Shown here: positions 53,098 through 63,118 of the stretch, piece after piece
Position numbering within the stretch: position 1 is the stretch's first letter
Layout of the letters: each line of letters begins with the position of its first letter
NCBI GenBank assembly: GCA_946480695.1
Contig: CAMLKG010000002.1
Location: forward strand, 196,095 to 260,094
From: an uncultured Cellvibrio sp.
Lineage (GTDB): Bacteria; Pseudomonadota; Gammaproteobacteria; Pseudomonadales; Cellvibrionaceae
Length of the DNA: 64,000 bases
Direction of reading: 5' to 3'
Position numbers and translations under genes: made by a program
Notes under the pieces: generated by a model
Database searches by the model: none
Seen by the model: only the letters and a program-made list of their open reading frames with translations
What the model was told of the DNA's origin: nothing

Positions 53098-54471
53098 ATG
53101 ACTCTACCTGGCTTCCATGACCTGATTAGCGATAACCAGTTACTCAAGGCCATTGATTTGCTGGGGTACGAGCAGGCAACACCGGTACAGGCGAAGGCGA
53201 TTCCGGCGGCAATCGCTGGCAAGAACCTGATTGTCAGTTCCAAGACCGGCAGTGGTAAAACCCACGCCTTTTTATTACCCGCGTTGCAGATTATGTTAGG
53301 GCGCGCTCCGGTGAATCCCCGTTCCACACGTATGCTGATATTGACCCCCACTCGCGAGCTGGCCCGGCAAATCGTGAAAAATGCAGAGCAATTATTGAAA
53401 TTCACCGGTATGAAAGTGGGAATGATCTGCGGCGGTGAGGAATTCAAATACCAAAAAGCGATGTTGCGCAAGAATCCCGAAATTGTAGTAGGCACTCCCG
53501 GGCGTTTGGCTGAGCATGTGCTCCATAAATCCACCGAATTTTCCGGTTTGGAATTTTTGGTGCTGGATGAGGCGGATCGCATGCTCGATATGGGATTGAG
53601 CGAGGACGTCCTGAAAATCACCGCTAGCTGTCGTACGGAACGGCAAACTTTTTTATTCTCCGCAACGATGGAACAGAAAGGTCTGCGCCATTTAATTAAA
53701 CAAGTGATTTTGGATGGGGCGGAGGAAATTTACCTTGATGAAAAACCCAACGCGATTGTCCAGCAAATAATGCTGGCTGATGATTACAAACACAAAGAAA
53801 AACTCCTCATCGCATTGCTGCAAAAAGCGAGCTTTGAAAAAGCGATTATCTTTACCAACACCAAGGCTCGCGCAACGCAATTGGATAACTTTTTACGTTA
53901 CAACAAATATAAAGTTAGCTGCCTGCATGGTGATATCACCCAGGATCAACGCAAAATAGCGTTGGAACATTTTCGCCAGGGGCGTACCCAATTGCTGGTG
54001 GCAACAGATGTCGCGGCTCGCGGTTTGGATATTCCCGGTGTTGAATTGGTAGTGAATCTGGATGTTGCCCATTCCGGTGACGAGTATTTGCATCGGATCG
54101 GGCGTACCGGTCGCGCTGACGCTGAGGGCAGGGCCGTTACGATGGTAGACGCCAAGGAGTGGAATCTTTGTAAAAGTATCGAGCGCTATCTGAATGTTTC
54201 GTTTGAACCTATCGGAATGCCGGGCTTGAAAGGAAAATACCAGGGGCCGGACAAAGTGAAGGCTTCGGGCAAAGCCGCGGGTAACAAAAAGAAACCGGTT
54301 AAAGACGATAAGGCTGAAACCAAAAAGCCAAAGGTAAAAATACGCGAACGCGACAAGAAAAACATAGGTAACCGGCGTATTCCCTCTGTATTAAAAAATG
54401 CACTAAATGATGGTTTTGCTCCGCCCAAAAAGAAAATTAACAAAAATCCGGATGAGGTGGGGGATGAATAA
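53098..54471 (+). CDS. DEAD-box ATP-dependent RNA helicase (SrmB-like)
   Basis: A 457-residue DEAD-box helicase. All core motifs are seen: Q motif, SKTGSGKTHAF (I), PTRELARQI (Ia), TPGRL (Ib), VLDEADRMLDMG (II), FSATM (III), ATDVAARGLDIPGVELVVN (V) and HRIGRTGRADAEG (VI). The last 80 residues form a very basic, low-complexity tail for RNA binding. It probably assists ribosome assembly or RNA decay. ATG at 53098 follows a GAGGTTCACC leader. Confidence 0.92.
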   Translation: MTLPGFHDLISDNQLLKAIDLLGYEQATPVQAKAIPAAIAGKNLIVSSKTGSGKTHAFLLPALQIMLGRAPVNPRSTRMLILTPTRELARQIVKNAEQLLKFTGMKVGMICGGEEFKYQKAMLRKNPEIVVGTPGRLAEHVLHKSTEFSGLEFLVLDEADRMLDMGLSEDVLKITASCRTERQTFLFSATMEQKGLRHLIKQVILDGAEEIYLDEKPNAIVQQIMLADDYKHKEKLLIALLQKASFEKAIIFTNTKARATQLDNFLRYNKYKVSCLHGDITQDQRKIALEHFRQGRTQLLVATDVAARGLDIPGVELVVNLDVAHSGDEYLHRIGRTGRADAEGRAVTMVDAKEWNLCKSIERYLNVSFEPIGMPGLKGKYQGPDKVKASGKAAGNKKKPVKDDKAETKKPKVKIRERDKKNIGNRRIPSVLKNALNDGFAPPKKKINKNPDEVGDE

Positions 54472-54919
54472 AACCGGCGGCATTGGTGTTAGTGGGTAAT
54501 GCTTTCCAGCTATGTCATTTTTATTGCAAGGAAGTAATTGACCGAAATCAAAAATGAGCCTAGTATCAGATCAAAGGCAATGAACACAACCAGTAGTTGC
54601 CTGCAACAAGTCGAACCACTACCGGTTGCTGTTCAAGGGCAATTAACGGTTTAAATTACGACAACTTTTACACTTGCGATAAGGTTGTAATTGGGTTCGA
54701 TGCAGTTGTGCGTCATATTCCTGTCATAGCGTTTTGCTTTACTTGAAATGTTTTGTTTGTTTGAACTGAAATTTAAATCGAACATCCAAGAACTGAACAT
54801 ATTAAAAGGAGGGTAAACGACACAATGTAATCCACATAAACTTGCGTAAATCGGGACTCATACTAACGGGTATTGTTAAATGCTCGTGTTATCTACCGAC
54901 CTGAAGGGGATTATGATTT
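54472..54919 (+). other. Long leader of phoH, with a start-stop element
   Basis: No gene of normal length is seen in these 448 bp. At 54805-54813 AAAGGAGGG, a near-perfect ribosome site, is followed 11 bases later by ATG TAA (54825-54830), a start codon directly followed by a stop. The remainder is AT-rich. The leader may regulate phoH. Confidence 0.45.
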
Positions 54920-55729
54920 ATGGCAAAAAAATCGCATGCCAGACGCAGTGCAAATCACCAACACTATGACGATAACAACTACCCAACGTCACGGCATAAG
55001 TCGCGAAAGAACCCAAGGAATGATGACAATATTGTTGACCTTAAATCCCGCTCGCAACAACTCGAAACTGCTTATTCTCCCCCTCGCTCTCCCCAACCGC
55101 TCCGCGCTAAAACAAAATCCCAGCAAGAATACATCCACGCGATCAATACTCACATGCTCACTTTCGGCATTGGCCCGGCTGGCACTGGCAAGAGTTATTG
55201 CGCGGGTGCGTTAGCTGCGGAAGCGTTGGAATCCGGCCGTATAGAGCGAATTATCCTGACTCGACCGGCCGTGGAATCCGGGGAAAACCTGGGTTTCCTG
55301 CCGGGCGACCTGGATGAAAAATTCTCGGTCTATATTGATGCTTTCCGCGATATTTTGAATGAGCGCCTGGGTGCCGGGACGGTAGATTATTGCTTGCGCC
55401 ATGGGCGCATTGTGGCGGCACCGCTGGCGTTTATGCGCGGTAAAACCTTTAACAGCAAAACCTTTGTAATTCTCGATGAGGCGCAAAACACCAGCCCGGC
55501 GCAAATGAAAATGTTTTTGACGCGTATCGGAGAGGATTGCAAGGTAGTCATCAATGGTGATATCAAACAAAGCGATATTCGTGGCCCCAATGGTCTGGCG
55601 GATGCGGTTGAACGCTTGCAAGGTTTACCGAATGTGTATGTCCATGAATTTGAGCGCGAAGACATAGTCCGCAGTGGTTTGGTGCGCGACATTATCGACC
55701 GCTACGAAGTTCCCGAGGAATGTAACTGA
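54920..55729 (+). CDS. PhoH-family ATPase
   Basis: A 269-residue PhoH-like P-loop ATPase. The first 75 residues are polar and rich in Arg, Ser and His and probably unfolded. The ATPase core has Walker A GIGPAGTGKSY, then RPAVESGENLGFLPGDLDEK, Walker B FVILDEAQNTSPAQMKMFLTR and a final NGDIKQSDIRG. PhoH proteins are linked to RNA metabolism and phosphate stress in some bacteria, but the exact role is unclear. The long leader upstream and the terminator downstream mark it as a single-gene unit. Confidence 0.9.
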   Translation: MAKKSHARRSANHQHYDDNNYPTSRHKSRKNPRNDDNIVDLKSRSQQLETAYSPPRSPQPLRAKTKSQQEYIHAINTHMLTFGIGPAGTGKSYCAGALAAEALESGRIERIILTRPAVESGENLGFLPGDLDEKFSVYIDAFRDILNERLGAGTVDYCLRHGRIVAAPLAFMRGKTFNSKTFVILDEAQNTSPAQMKMFLTRIGEDCKVVINGDIKQSDIRGPNGLADAVERLQGLPNVYVHEFEREDIVRSGLVRDIIDRYEVPEECN

Positions 55730-55741
55730 TCCGCGTGTAAG

Positions 55742-55768
55742 CCGGAGGCTGGTTGGCCTCCGGTTTTT
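55742..55768 (+). terminator. Terminator after phoH-like gene
   Basis: CCGGAGGC (55742-55749) pairs with GCCTCCGG (55756-55763) over a six-base loop and is followed by TTTTT. Confidence 0.9.
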
Positions 55769-55839
55769 CCATATTTATGACTTGCTTATTTACGGGTGAG
55801 TCGCCATCCTGCTCGCCATTTTTTGTACTACCTTTTCCT

Positions 55840-56661
55840 ATGAATGATTTGCGTTGTCCGTTATGCAAGCAAGCTTTGCAATTAAATTTACAAGGCTTGG
55901 CCTGTGAAAATCGCCATCAATTTGATCGCGCCAGGGAAGGGTATTTCAATTTGTTGCCCGTGCAGAATAAGCATTCGCGTGAACCAGGCGATGCCAAGGA
56001 GCAATTGCTCGCGCGACGCCAATTTTTGCATGCGGGTTTCTTCGCTCTGTTAAAAGCCAGGTTGCAGGAGCTAATGCCAACTGACACGCGCAGGCTCCTG
56101 GATATCGGGTGCGGCGAAGGTTATTTCGCCCATGGATTTGCCGCATCATTACCCCATGCGCAAATTTACGGGATTGATATCGCCAAGGCGGGTGTACAGC
56201 TCGCGGCAAAAACGGCAATTGATAAAAATCGTAACCTGTTTGCCGTTGCGTCCAGTTTTGATTTGCCTTTCAAGGATCAATCCATGGACGTTATCACTCG
56301 CATTTACGCCCCGAGTAAAGACACGGAGTTATGGCGTGTAATAAACCCGGACGGGCTTTTGGTTATAGTTGCGCCCGCTGAACACCATCTCCTTGGGCTG
56401 AGGCAGCGTATTTATACCCAGGTGCGTCCCCACAAACCGCCCCCGGTACCTGCGGGATTTTCGCTGGTTGCGCAGGAACGCCTTGTTATAGAGCTGGCGA
56501 TAACAGACAAAGTGCTTGTAAATGCGCTTTTGTCGATGACTCCGTTTGCCTGGCGTTTATCCACGGAATTGTGCCTGCAACTCGAGAATGAAGGACTGAA
56601 GGATCAGTTGGACTTCGGTATTTATTTGTACAAACCGCTGGGGCGCCCACTGGATTTCTGA
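55840..56661 (+). CDS. rlmA: 23S rRNA (guanine-N1)-methyltransferase RlmA-like
   Basis: A 273-residue methyltransferase of the RlmA (RrmA) type that modifies G745 in helix 35 of 23S rRNA. The N-terminal zinc ribbon has Cys6, Cys9, Cys22 and His26, followed by FDRAREGYFNLLPVQ. The Rossmann SAM-binding motif is LLDIGCGEGYF, and FDLPFKDQSMDVI follows. The start codon at 55840 excludes 29 in-frame codons that do not look like protein. E. coli RlmA has 269 residues. Confidence 0.92.
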   Translation: MNDLRCPLCKQALQLNLQGLACENRHQFDRAREGYFNLLPVQNKHSREPGDAKEQLLARRQFLHAGFFALLKARLQELMPTDTRRLLDIGCGEGYFAHGFAASLPHAQIYGIDIAKAGVQLAAKTAIDKNRNLFAVASSFDLPFKDQSMDVITRIYAPSKDTELWRVINPDGLLVIVAPAEHHLLGLRQRIYTQVRPHKPPPVPAGFSLVAQERLVIELAITDKVLVNALLSMTPFAWRLSTELCLQLENEGLKDQLDFGIYLYKPLGRPLDF

Positions 56662-56944
56662 TGTTCAATTATGTGTTTTTCGTCACACTGATTGTGGAAT
56701 AAATAAGCGTTGGGTATGATGAAATCCGATTTTTTGGACGCTTTTTGTACGGGTCGAGGCTCAGGTTTGAAACTTGCCTTGCCTGGTACTTATCCCGATT
56801 GATAATTGAATCCCGGTCTTGCGGATAATTCCATGTATTGACTGGACCTCAGGGGAACTCCGGTGTTTAAGCTGGTTGAGTTCGAAAGCCTCGGTGTTAG
56901 GGACGCAAATAATTTCTAACATTATAAAAAACCGGAACCCATTA

Positions 56945-58732
56945 ATGATCCGCTCATCTGTTCGACCTGTCCGTTTTTTCAAACCATTCCTGCTGTTTCT
57001 CGCCCTGGATGTATTGTTGCCTTCCAGTGCATTTGCCCAGGCGAATACTGCCAAAGATGCTGCGCTAAAGGCGATTGAATCCAATCCGGAGGTGCAAGCC
57101 AGCTGGCATGAGTTCAACGCTTCGGCCCAGGATGTGCGAGTTGCACGGGCGGGTTACCTGCCTTCGGTAGATCTCGCGGCGACTGCGGGTGAAGCCGCGC
57201 GTGATTACGATGGCCGGGGTACTTATGCAACCGGCCAGGGGCAGGTAACCCTCACCCAGATGTTGTTCGATGGTTTCCGTACCCCAGGTGAAGTAAAGCG
57301 TATGGATGGCATTCGCCTGGTGCGTTATTACGAGTTGTTGGATAGGGTCGAAAACACCGCGCTGGAAGCAGTACGCGCTTACGAAGATGTAAAACGCAAT
57401 CGCGACCTTGTCGATCTGGCCCGCAGCAATTACAGCAAGCATCGCGAAGTTTATTCGCAAATTGAAAAGCGGGTGTCCACAGGTGTTGGCCGGCGCGTGG
57501 ACCTCGAACAGGTTGCGGGCCGCCTGGCGTTGGCGGAATCCAATTTATTAACGGAAGCATCCAACCTCCATGACGTTACCGCCCGTTATTTGCGTGTGGT
57601 GGGCCAGTTACCAGGCGATAATCTGGCACCGGGCGATTTGGCTGCGAAACCCTTGCCATCCTCCGTGCGTGAAGCCTTAACCCTGGCCTATCAGGGCAAT
57701 CCCGGTTTCCATGCGGCAATAAAAAATATCAGTGCAGCACAGGCGGCCGTCAAAGTGGAGCGCTCGGGTTATTACCCTAAAGCGGAATTGCGCGCACGCG
57801 GGGTAACCAATCGCAACCAGAATGGTTTTGACAATCGCGTTGACCCGGATTCCTGGGGGGATGAAAACGCGGTTGAACTCGCTATCACATATAACCTCTA
57901 CAGCGGGGGCGCTGATCGCGCGGCGGTGCGGCGCTCACTGGAGCAAGTGAACCAGGCCAAAGACCTGCGCGACCAGGCCTGTGTGGATTTACGCCAGACT
58001 ACCCAAATTGCCTACAACGATTCGCAGCGCCTGCGCGAGCAATTGATTTCGTTGCAACAACATCGATTATCCAGCGATAAGGTACGCACTGCCTATGCCG
58101 AGCAATTTAATATTGGCCAACGCACCTTGCTGGATTTGCTCGACGCGGAAAATGAATATTTCCAGGCGAGCCGCGCGTTAACAATTGCGCAAGGGGATTT
58201 GGAAATTGCCTATGCCCGTTCGCTAGCTGCCATGGGCAGTTTATTGCCTGCATTGGGGATTGTGCGCGATGGCCTGGGTATCTTGCATGACGTGAAAATT
58301 AAAGATTCGTTAAACATATCGGAATCGGCATGTCCCGCCGATGCGCCTATTGCGATGAGCCGCGCGGATTTAATCAGCGAATTGACACCGGTAAGCGGCG
58401 ACGCATTATTTGATGTGGGCAGCTCGGAATTAAAACCCGGCGCCGCACAACAATTGGATGCGTTGGTGGCGGATATAAAAGCTACTGCCAATGTAGTCCA
58501 GGTAAGCATTGAGGGGCACACTGACAATACTGGCCCCGATGCACTCAATGTCCTGTTATCCAGGGCGCGTGCCCAACGTGTGCGCGACTATTTTGTACTT
58601 AATGGATTGGAAACCATTCCGATGAGTGTAGATGGCTTTGGTGCGACCCGTCCGACGGCAGACAACAATACCGCTGCCGGCAAGGCAGCGAACCGCCGTG
58701 TGGATATTACCGTAACACGCAGCCGCAATTGA
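56945..58732 (+). CDS. TolC-family outer-membrane protein fused to OmpA domain
   Basis: A 595-residue outer-membrane channel of a type I secretion system, with an extra C-terminal OmpA-like domain. A signal peptide covers about residues 1-32 (FLLFLALDVLLPSSAFA). The TolC part reaches to about residue 470 and has the AIESNPEVQASWHEFNAS start and the RTLLDLLDAENEYFQA pattern. The last 110 residues hold an OmpA peptidoglycan-binding domain, with EGHTDNTG and the final NRRVDITV. The domain may anchor the pore to the cell wall. It begins the secretion operon and is followed by the exporter after 1 bp. Confidence 0.9.
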   Translation: MIRSSVRPVRFFKPFLLFLALDVLLPSSAFAQANTAKDAALKAIESNPEVQASWHEFNASAQDVRVARAGYLPSVDLAATAGEAARDYDGRGTYATGQGQVTLTQMLFDGFRTPGEVKRMDGIRLVRYYELLDRVENTALEAVRAYEDVKRNRDLVDLARSNYSKHREVYSQIEKRVSTGVGRRVDLEQVAGRLALAESNLLTEASNLHDVTARYLRVVGQLPGDNLAPGDLAAKPLPSSVREALTLAYQGNPGFHAAIKNISAAQAAVKVERSGYYPKAELRARGVTNRNQNGFDNRVDPDSWGDENAVELAITYNLYSGGADRAAVRRSLEQVNQAKDLRDQACVDLRQTTQIAYNDSQRLREQLISLQQHRLSSDKVRTAYAEQFNIGQRTLLDLLDAENEYFQASRALTIAQGDLEIAYARSLAAMGSLLPALGIVRDGLGILHDVKIKDSLNISESACPADAPIAMSRADLISELTPVSGDALFDVGSSELKPGAAQQLDALVADIKATANVVQVSIEGHTDNTGPDALNVLLSRARAQRVRDYFVLNGLETIPMSVDGFGATRPTADNNTAAGKAANRRVDITVTRSRN

Positions 58733-58733
58733 T

Positions 58734-60902
58734 ATGTCCCTGGAGGCTCAATCCGCGTTAGATAAGGGAGCCCCTGGCAAGGGTGGGCCTTTATGCGAGT
58801 GTTTATTGGTTATTGCCCGCGCGCATCAATTAATAGCAACCCGTGAACAATTGCTGGCGGGGCTGCCATTGGAGTCCCATGACCTAACCCCTTCACTATT
58901 CGCGCGTGCGTCAGCTCGTGCGGGCCTTGCGAGTAAAATTGCGCAACGTTCATTGGAACAATTGAATCCGGCATTGTTTCCCGTGGTGTTGTTGCTAAAT
59001 AACAACAATGCCTGTGTTTTACTGTCGCTGGAGGCGGGCGACGCGCGCGTCATTTTTCCCGAGCTGGGTGATGCCAGCGTCACGCTTCCGCTGGAGGGCT
59101 TAGCGGCACAATATACCGGCCGCGTTATTTATGTGCGCCCAGCGGAGCGTTATGAAGCGCGCAATGCCGATATTGGCAAAGCCGCTAATTTCCAGCATCG
59201 CGACGGCCATTGGTTCTGGGGTGTGATCGCGCAGCATAAATATTTGTATCGCGATGTATTGTTAACCGCCTTGTTAATCAACTTTTTTGCGTTGGTTTCG
59301 CCGTTATTTGTCATGAACGTGTACGACCGGGTAGTGCCCAACCATGCGACTGATACGCTGTGGGTGTTATCTATCGGGATGCTCATCGCCATCAGCGCTG
59401 ATTTTGTATTGCGCATGATGCGCGCCTGGTTCGTGGACCTTGCCGCCAGCCGCGTTGATGTCACGCTCTCCGCAAGTATTATGGAGCGGGTCCTGGGCAT
59501 GAAGTTGTCGGAACGGCCTGCATCCGTGGGTTCGTTTGCATCGGGATTGCAATCATTTGAAGCGGTGCGCAGTTTTATTTCCTCGGCCACAATCCTGGCC
59601 CTGGTCGATTTACCTTTCGTATTGTTATTTATGGTTGTCGTGCTGCTGATTTCCTGGCCGCTGATTTTCCCCATAATAATAGGCGTTATATTGGTAATGA
59701 TTTACACCGCTGCGGTACAGCACAAAATGCATCTGCTCTCCGAGAACTCAATGCAGGCATCCGCACAGCGCAACGCGACCCTGGTGGAAAGCCTTGCGAA
59801 TTTGGAAACCTTAAAAATCGTCGGCGCAGAAGGACGGATGCAGGCCATTTGGGAAAAAACCACATTGTTGGTATCGCGCGTGGGCGTAAAAATGCGTTGG
59901 CTGTCCGGTTCTGTTGGCAGCGGCACGGCGTGGGTCCAGCAAGCGGTATCGGTAGCGGTTATTCTTATCGGTGTTTACCAAATTATCGATGGCAACTTGA
60001 GCCAGGGCGGTTTAATTGCCGCTTATATGCTTGCCTCGCGCATTATGGCGCCGGTGGGGCAAACTGCCGGTTTATTGATGCAATATCACCATGCCGCAAC
60101 AGCCTTGGCCGCACTTGAACAAATCATGGAAAAGCCTGTTGAGCGACCGCTGGATAAACAGTGGATCAGCCGTCCGCGTTTGCAAGGGGGGATAGAGTTT
60201 AAAAAGGTTGCGTTCAAATATCCGCAGGATGAGCGTGAAGTTTTACGCGATGTTTCTTTCAATATTCATCCGGGTGAACGCGTTGCGATCCTTGGGCGAA
60301 ACGGTTCCGGTAAAACCACACTGGAAAAATTAATCGCCGGCTTATACGAGCCGGGCTCCGGTACTGTGTTGCTGGATGGTATTGATATCCGCCAACTGGA
60401 CCCCGCCGAATTGCGCCGCAACATGGGTTATGTGGCACAGGATGTGAATTTATTTTTTGGCTCGCTGCGCGACAATATCGCGCTGGGTGCAAACCATGCG
60501 ACTGATGAAATGATCCTGGAGGCAGTGCGGTTAAGCGGCCTTACGGAATTTGTAAACCAGCACCCGATGGGCCTTGCCATGCCGGTGGGTGAGCATGGTC
60601 AGTTGCTGTCCGGCGGACAACGGCAATCGGTGAGTATTGCGCGCGCATTATTGAATGATCCCCCCATATTATTAATGGACGAGCCGACGGGCGCGATGGA
60701 TCACACCAGCGAAGAGGAATTCAAGCGCAATTTACTCCAGTACGCTGCGCACAAAACTTTGCTGGTTATTACGCATCGCACTTCATTATTGGAATTAGTG
60801 AATCGCATTATTGTGATTGACGCTGGAAAAATTGTGGCCGATGGTCCCAAAGACCAGGTTGTGGAAGCCTTGCGCCAGGGGCGTATCGGGAGGGCTTCCT
60901 GA
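58734..60902 (+). CDS. Type I secretion ABC exporter (LapB-like)
   Basis: A 722-residue ABC exporter. The first 130 residues form a C39-like domain lacking the catalytic Cys, as in exporters of RTX adhesins, which keep their C-terminal signal. A six-helix membrane domain follows (about 165-440), then the ATPase with Walker A GRNGSGKTT, signature LLSGGQRQSVSIARALL and Walker B ILLMDEPTGAMD. It starts 1 bp after the TolC-OmpA gene and overlaps the next gene by 1 bp (TGATG). It would export the adhesin encoded at 63119. Confidence 0.93.
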   Translation: MSLEAQSALDKGAPGKGGPLCECLLVIARAHQLIATREQLLAGLPLESHDLTPSLFARASARAGLASKIAQRSLEQLNPALFPVVLLLNNNNACVLLSLEAGDARVIFPELGDASVTLPLEGLAAQYTGRVIYVRPAERYEARNADIGKAANFQHRDGHWFWGVIAQHKYLYRDVLLTALLINFFALVSPLFVMNVYDRVVPNHATDTLWVLSIGMLIAISADFVLRMMRAWFVDLAASRVDVTLSASIMERVLGMKLSERPASVGSFASGLQSFEAVRSFISSATILALVDLPFVLLFMVVVLLISWPLIFPIIIGVILVMIYTAAVQHKMHLLSENSMQASAQRNATLVESLANLETLKIVGAEGRMQAIWEKTTLLVSRVGVKMRWLSGSVGSGTAWVQQAVSVAVILIGVYQIIDGNLSQGGLIAAYMLASRIMAPVGQTAGLLMQYHHAATALAALEQIMEKPVERPLDKQWISRPRLQGGIEFKKVAFKYPQDEREVLRDVSFNIHPGERVAILGRNGSGKTTLEKLIAGLYEPGSGTVLLDGIDIRQLDPAELRRNMGYVAQDVNLFFGSLRDNIALGANHATDEMILEAVRLSGLTEFVNQHPMGLAMPVGEHGQLLSGGQRQSVSIARALLNDPPILLMDEPTGAMDHTSEEEFKRNLLQYAAHKTLLVITHRTSLLELVNRIIVIDAGKIVADGPKDQVVEALRQGRIGRAS

Positions 60903-62344
60903 TGGGCGGACGAGATCCCGCTGTTAACCATCCGGCGCGCGATAAAATCTGGTTTGAAAAGCTGGGGCGTGGGTTAAATAAATTAGGAATTCCCGCCAGT
61001 AAATTTATTGATAAAACCTATGCCCGCTGGCTCGATCCGTTGCATGGGCAACCCGGGGATTGGGTGACAGATTCAGACTGGGCGCGCTTGCAGCAGGAAC
61101 CGGTCAAAGCGCGATTATTATTGCGCGTCATTGCATTGATTGTTGTCATGTTATTCGTGTGGGCCGCGCTGGCACCGCTTGATGAAGTGGCCCGGGGCGA
61201 GGGCAAGGTAATCCCCTCCTCGCAATTGCAGGTGATCCAGTCCTTTGATGGCGGCGTTGTCCAGGAAGTATTGGTACGCGAAGGCCAGATCGTTAACAAA
61301 GGTGATTTGTTATTGCGTATTGATCCCACTCGTTTTATTTCGACCTTTCGTGAAAATCGTGCGGAATACTTGTCATTGCAGGCGCGTGCTGCGCGGTTAC
61401 AGGCATTAACAACCAATAGCGAATTTACATTGCCGCAGGGCTTATCCAGCGAAGCACCGGAAATAGCGACGCACGAACGTAATCTGTATGAATCCAACCG
61501 CAAGGAAATGCAAGAACAACTCAGTATTGCGCACAGCCAGTTGGATCAGCGCACGGAAGAATTAAATGAAGTGCGCGCGAAGCTGGTGCAGGCAACACGT
61601 GCGTTGGAGTTGGCAATCCAGGAATTAAATGTCACTAAACCATTGCTGGCGAGCGGTGCGATTTCCGAAGTCGAAATTTTACGCCTGGAAGGCGAAGTCG
61701 CGAATGCAAAGGGTGCGCGCGAGCAGGCATTGGCCCAGGAATCACGCCTGTTGCTCGCGATTGAAGAAGCGCAAGGAAAATTACGCGAAACCGAATTGCA
61801 GGCAAATAATAAATGGCGCGCGGAATTATCAGATGTGCTGGGCAAAATCGCCGCACTCGGTGAAAGCAGTACGGGGCTTGCTGACAAGATTAAATACGCG
61901 GAAATTCGCTCGCCCGTGCGCGGAACAGTACAACGCGTTTTCACCAATACAGTCGGCGGTGTGGTGCAACCGGGCCGCGAGGTGATAGAGATGGTGCCCC
62001 TGGATGATGATCTGCTGGTAGAGGCGAAAATCTCACCCAAAGATATTGCATTTTTGCATCCGGGGCAGGAAGCGATTGTGAAATTCACCGCGTATGATTT
62101 TGTCGTATACGGCGGGTTACGCGGTAAGGTGGAACACATAAGCCCGGATACGGTGACTGATGAAAAAGAGCGAACCTTTTACATTGTACGTGTGCGCACC
62201 GAGCGTGCGGGTTTTGATCCAAGCCTGCCGATTATGCCGGGTATGATGACGCAAGTAGATATCCTTACCGGCAAGAAAACGGTACTGGCTTATTTGTTAA
62301 AACCGGTGTTGCGCGCGCAACAAAACGCCATGACTGAACGATGA
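60902..62344 (+). CDS. HlyD-family membrane fusion protein (LapC-like)
   Basis: A 480-residue periplasmic adaptor. One membrane helix lies near residues 76-95 (VIALIVVMLFVWAALAPLDE). Next come the HlyD barrel-lipoyl pattern GEGKVIPSSQLQVIQSFDGGVV, a long coiled coil to about residue 310, and the closing RSPVRGTVQRVFTNTVGGVV and IMPGMMTQVDILTGKK. It joins the exporter to the TolC-like pore. It overlaps both neighbours. Confidence 0.93.
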   Translation: MGGRDPAVNHPARDKIWFEKLGRGLNKLGIPASKFIDKTYARWLDPLHGQPGDWVTDSDWARLQQEPVKARLLLRVIALIVVMLFVWAALAPLDEVARGEGKVIPSSQLQVIQSFDGGVVQEVLVREGQIVNKGDLLLRIDPTRFISTFRENRAEYLSLQARAARLQALTTNSEFTLPQGLSSEAPEIATHERNLYESNRKEMQEQLSIAHSQLDQRTEELNEVRAKLVQATRALELAIQELNVTKPLLASGAISEVEILRLEGEVANAKGAREQALAQESRLLLAIEEAQGKLRETELQANNKWRAELSDVLGKIAALGESSTGLADKIKYAEIRSPVRGTVQRVFTNTVGGVVQPGREVIEMVPLDDDLLVEAKISPKDIAFLHPGQEAIVKFTAYDFVVYGGLRGKVEHISPDTVTDEKERTFYIVRVRTERAGFDPSLPIMPGMMTQVDILTGKKTVLAYLLKPVLRAQQNAMTER

Positions 62345-62967
62345 GCCGGCACTTGTTTATTGCGCCGGCGGACATCCGATCCCCGCGTTGGCAACAAGCA
62401 TTTCCTGACGCGTTAATAGCAGGGGATGCCGCCTGCTTGCCGCAGGCAGATGTGGTGTGGTTGTTAGTGCATGGAGAAAATGATGTTGGGCAACTTGCCA
62501 CACTTGCGGCGGACGGCAAAAAAATTATTGTTATGACCCTCATTGAATCTGTCTGGCAAGCGCGGGCTGTGTTCGAAGCGGGAGCCTGCGGTTATGTGCA
62601 TTACCTGGCCGCACCTATGGTCCTGCAACAGGTTGCGCAAGTAGTTGATGCAGGTGGTATGTGGTTGGGGGCCGATTTAATGCGGCAATTGGTATTAGCG
62701 ACCAGCCGCAGCGTGCCGGGCTTGGCAAAGCCGGTTGCTGTTGTGCCATCCGGTAATAAAAATAAAGTCGATTTGTCGCCACTTACCAGCCGCGAATTGG
62801 CTGTTGCGCGCTTGGTAGCAGCGGGTAAAACCAACAAGGAAATTGCGCGTGAACTGGCGATTACCGAGCGTACCGTGAAAGCCCACCTGGGCGCTGCATT
62901 TGAAAAACTGAAAGTGCGGGATCGCCTGCACCTGGCATTGGTGCTTGCTGCCGATAACGGCTTTTGA
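62341..62967 (+). CDS. LuxR-type regulator with degenerate receiver
   Basis: A 208-residue protein with a C-terminal LuxR helix-turn-helix (residues 140-205: LTSRELAVARLVAAGKTNKEI and TVKAHLGAAFEKL). The N-terminal part is receiver-like, but the strand expected to carry the phosphorylated Asp reads VVWLLVHGEN, so phosphorylation is unlikely. It overlaps the adaptor gene by 4 bp and comes just before the adhesin, so it may control adhesin expression. Confidence 0.82.
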   Translation: MSRHLFIAPADIRSPRWQQAFPDALIAGDAACLPQADVVWLLVHGENDVGQLATLAADGKKIIVMTLIESVWQARAVFEAGACGYVHYLAAPMVLQQVAQVVDAGGMWLGADLMRQLVLATSRSVPGLAKPVAVVPSGNKNKVDLSPLTSRELAVARLVAAGKTNKEIARELAITERTVKAHLGAAFEKLKVRDRLHLALVLAADNGF

Positions 62968-63118
62968 TAGGGCACCCGGGTGCATTCGTTATTATAAAAG
63001 GCGATAAAAATAACCAGCTTATTGTCCTTTAGTCCAATGGCACATTTATCATCATTAATTAGACTGCCTGTCATCTAATGTGATGCTTTTTCACATTCAA
63101 ATGACGTGGAGTCAATTT

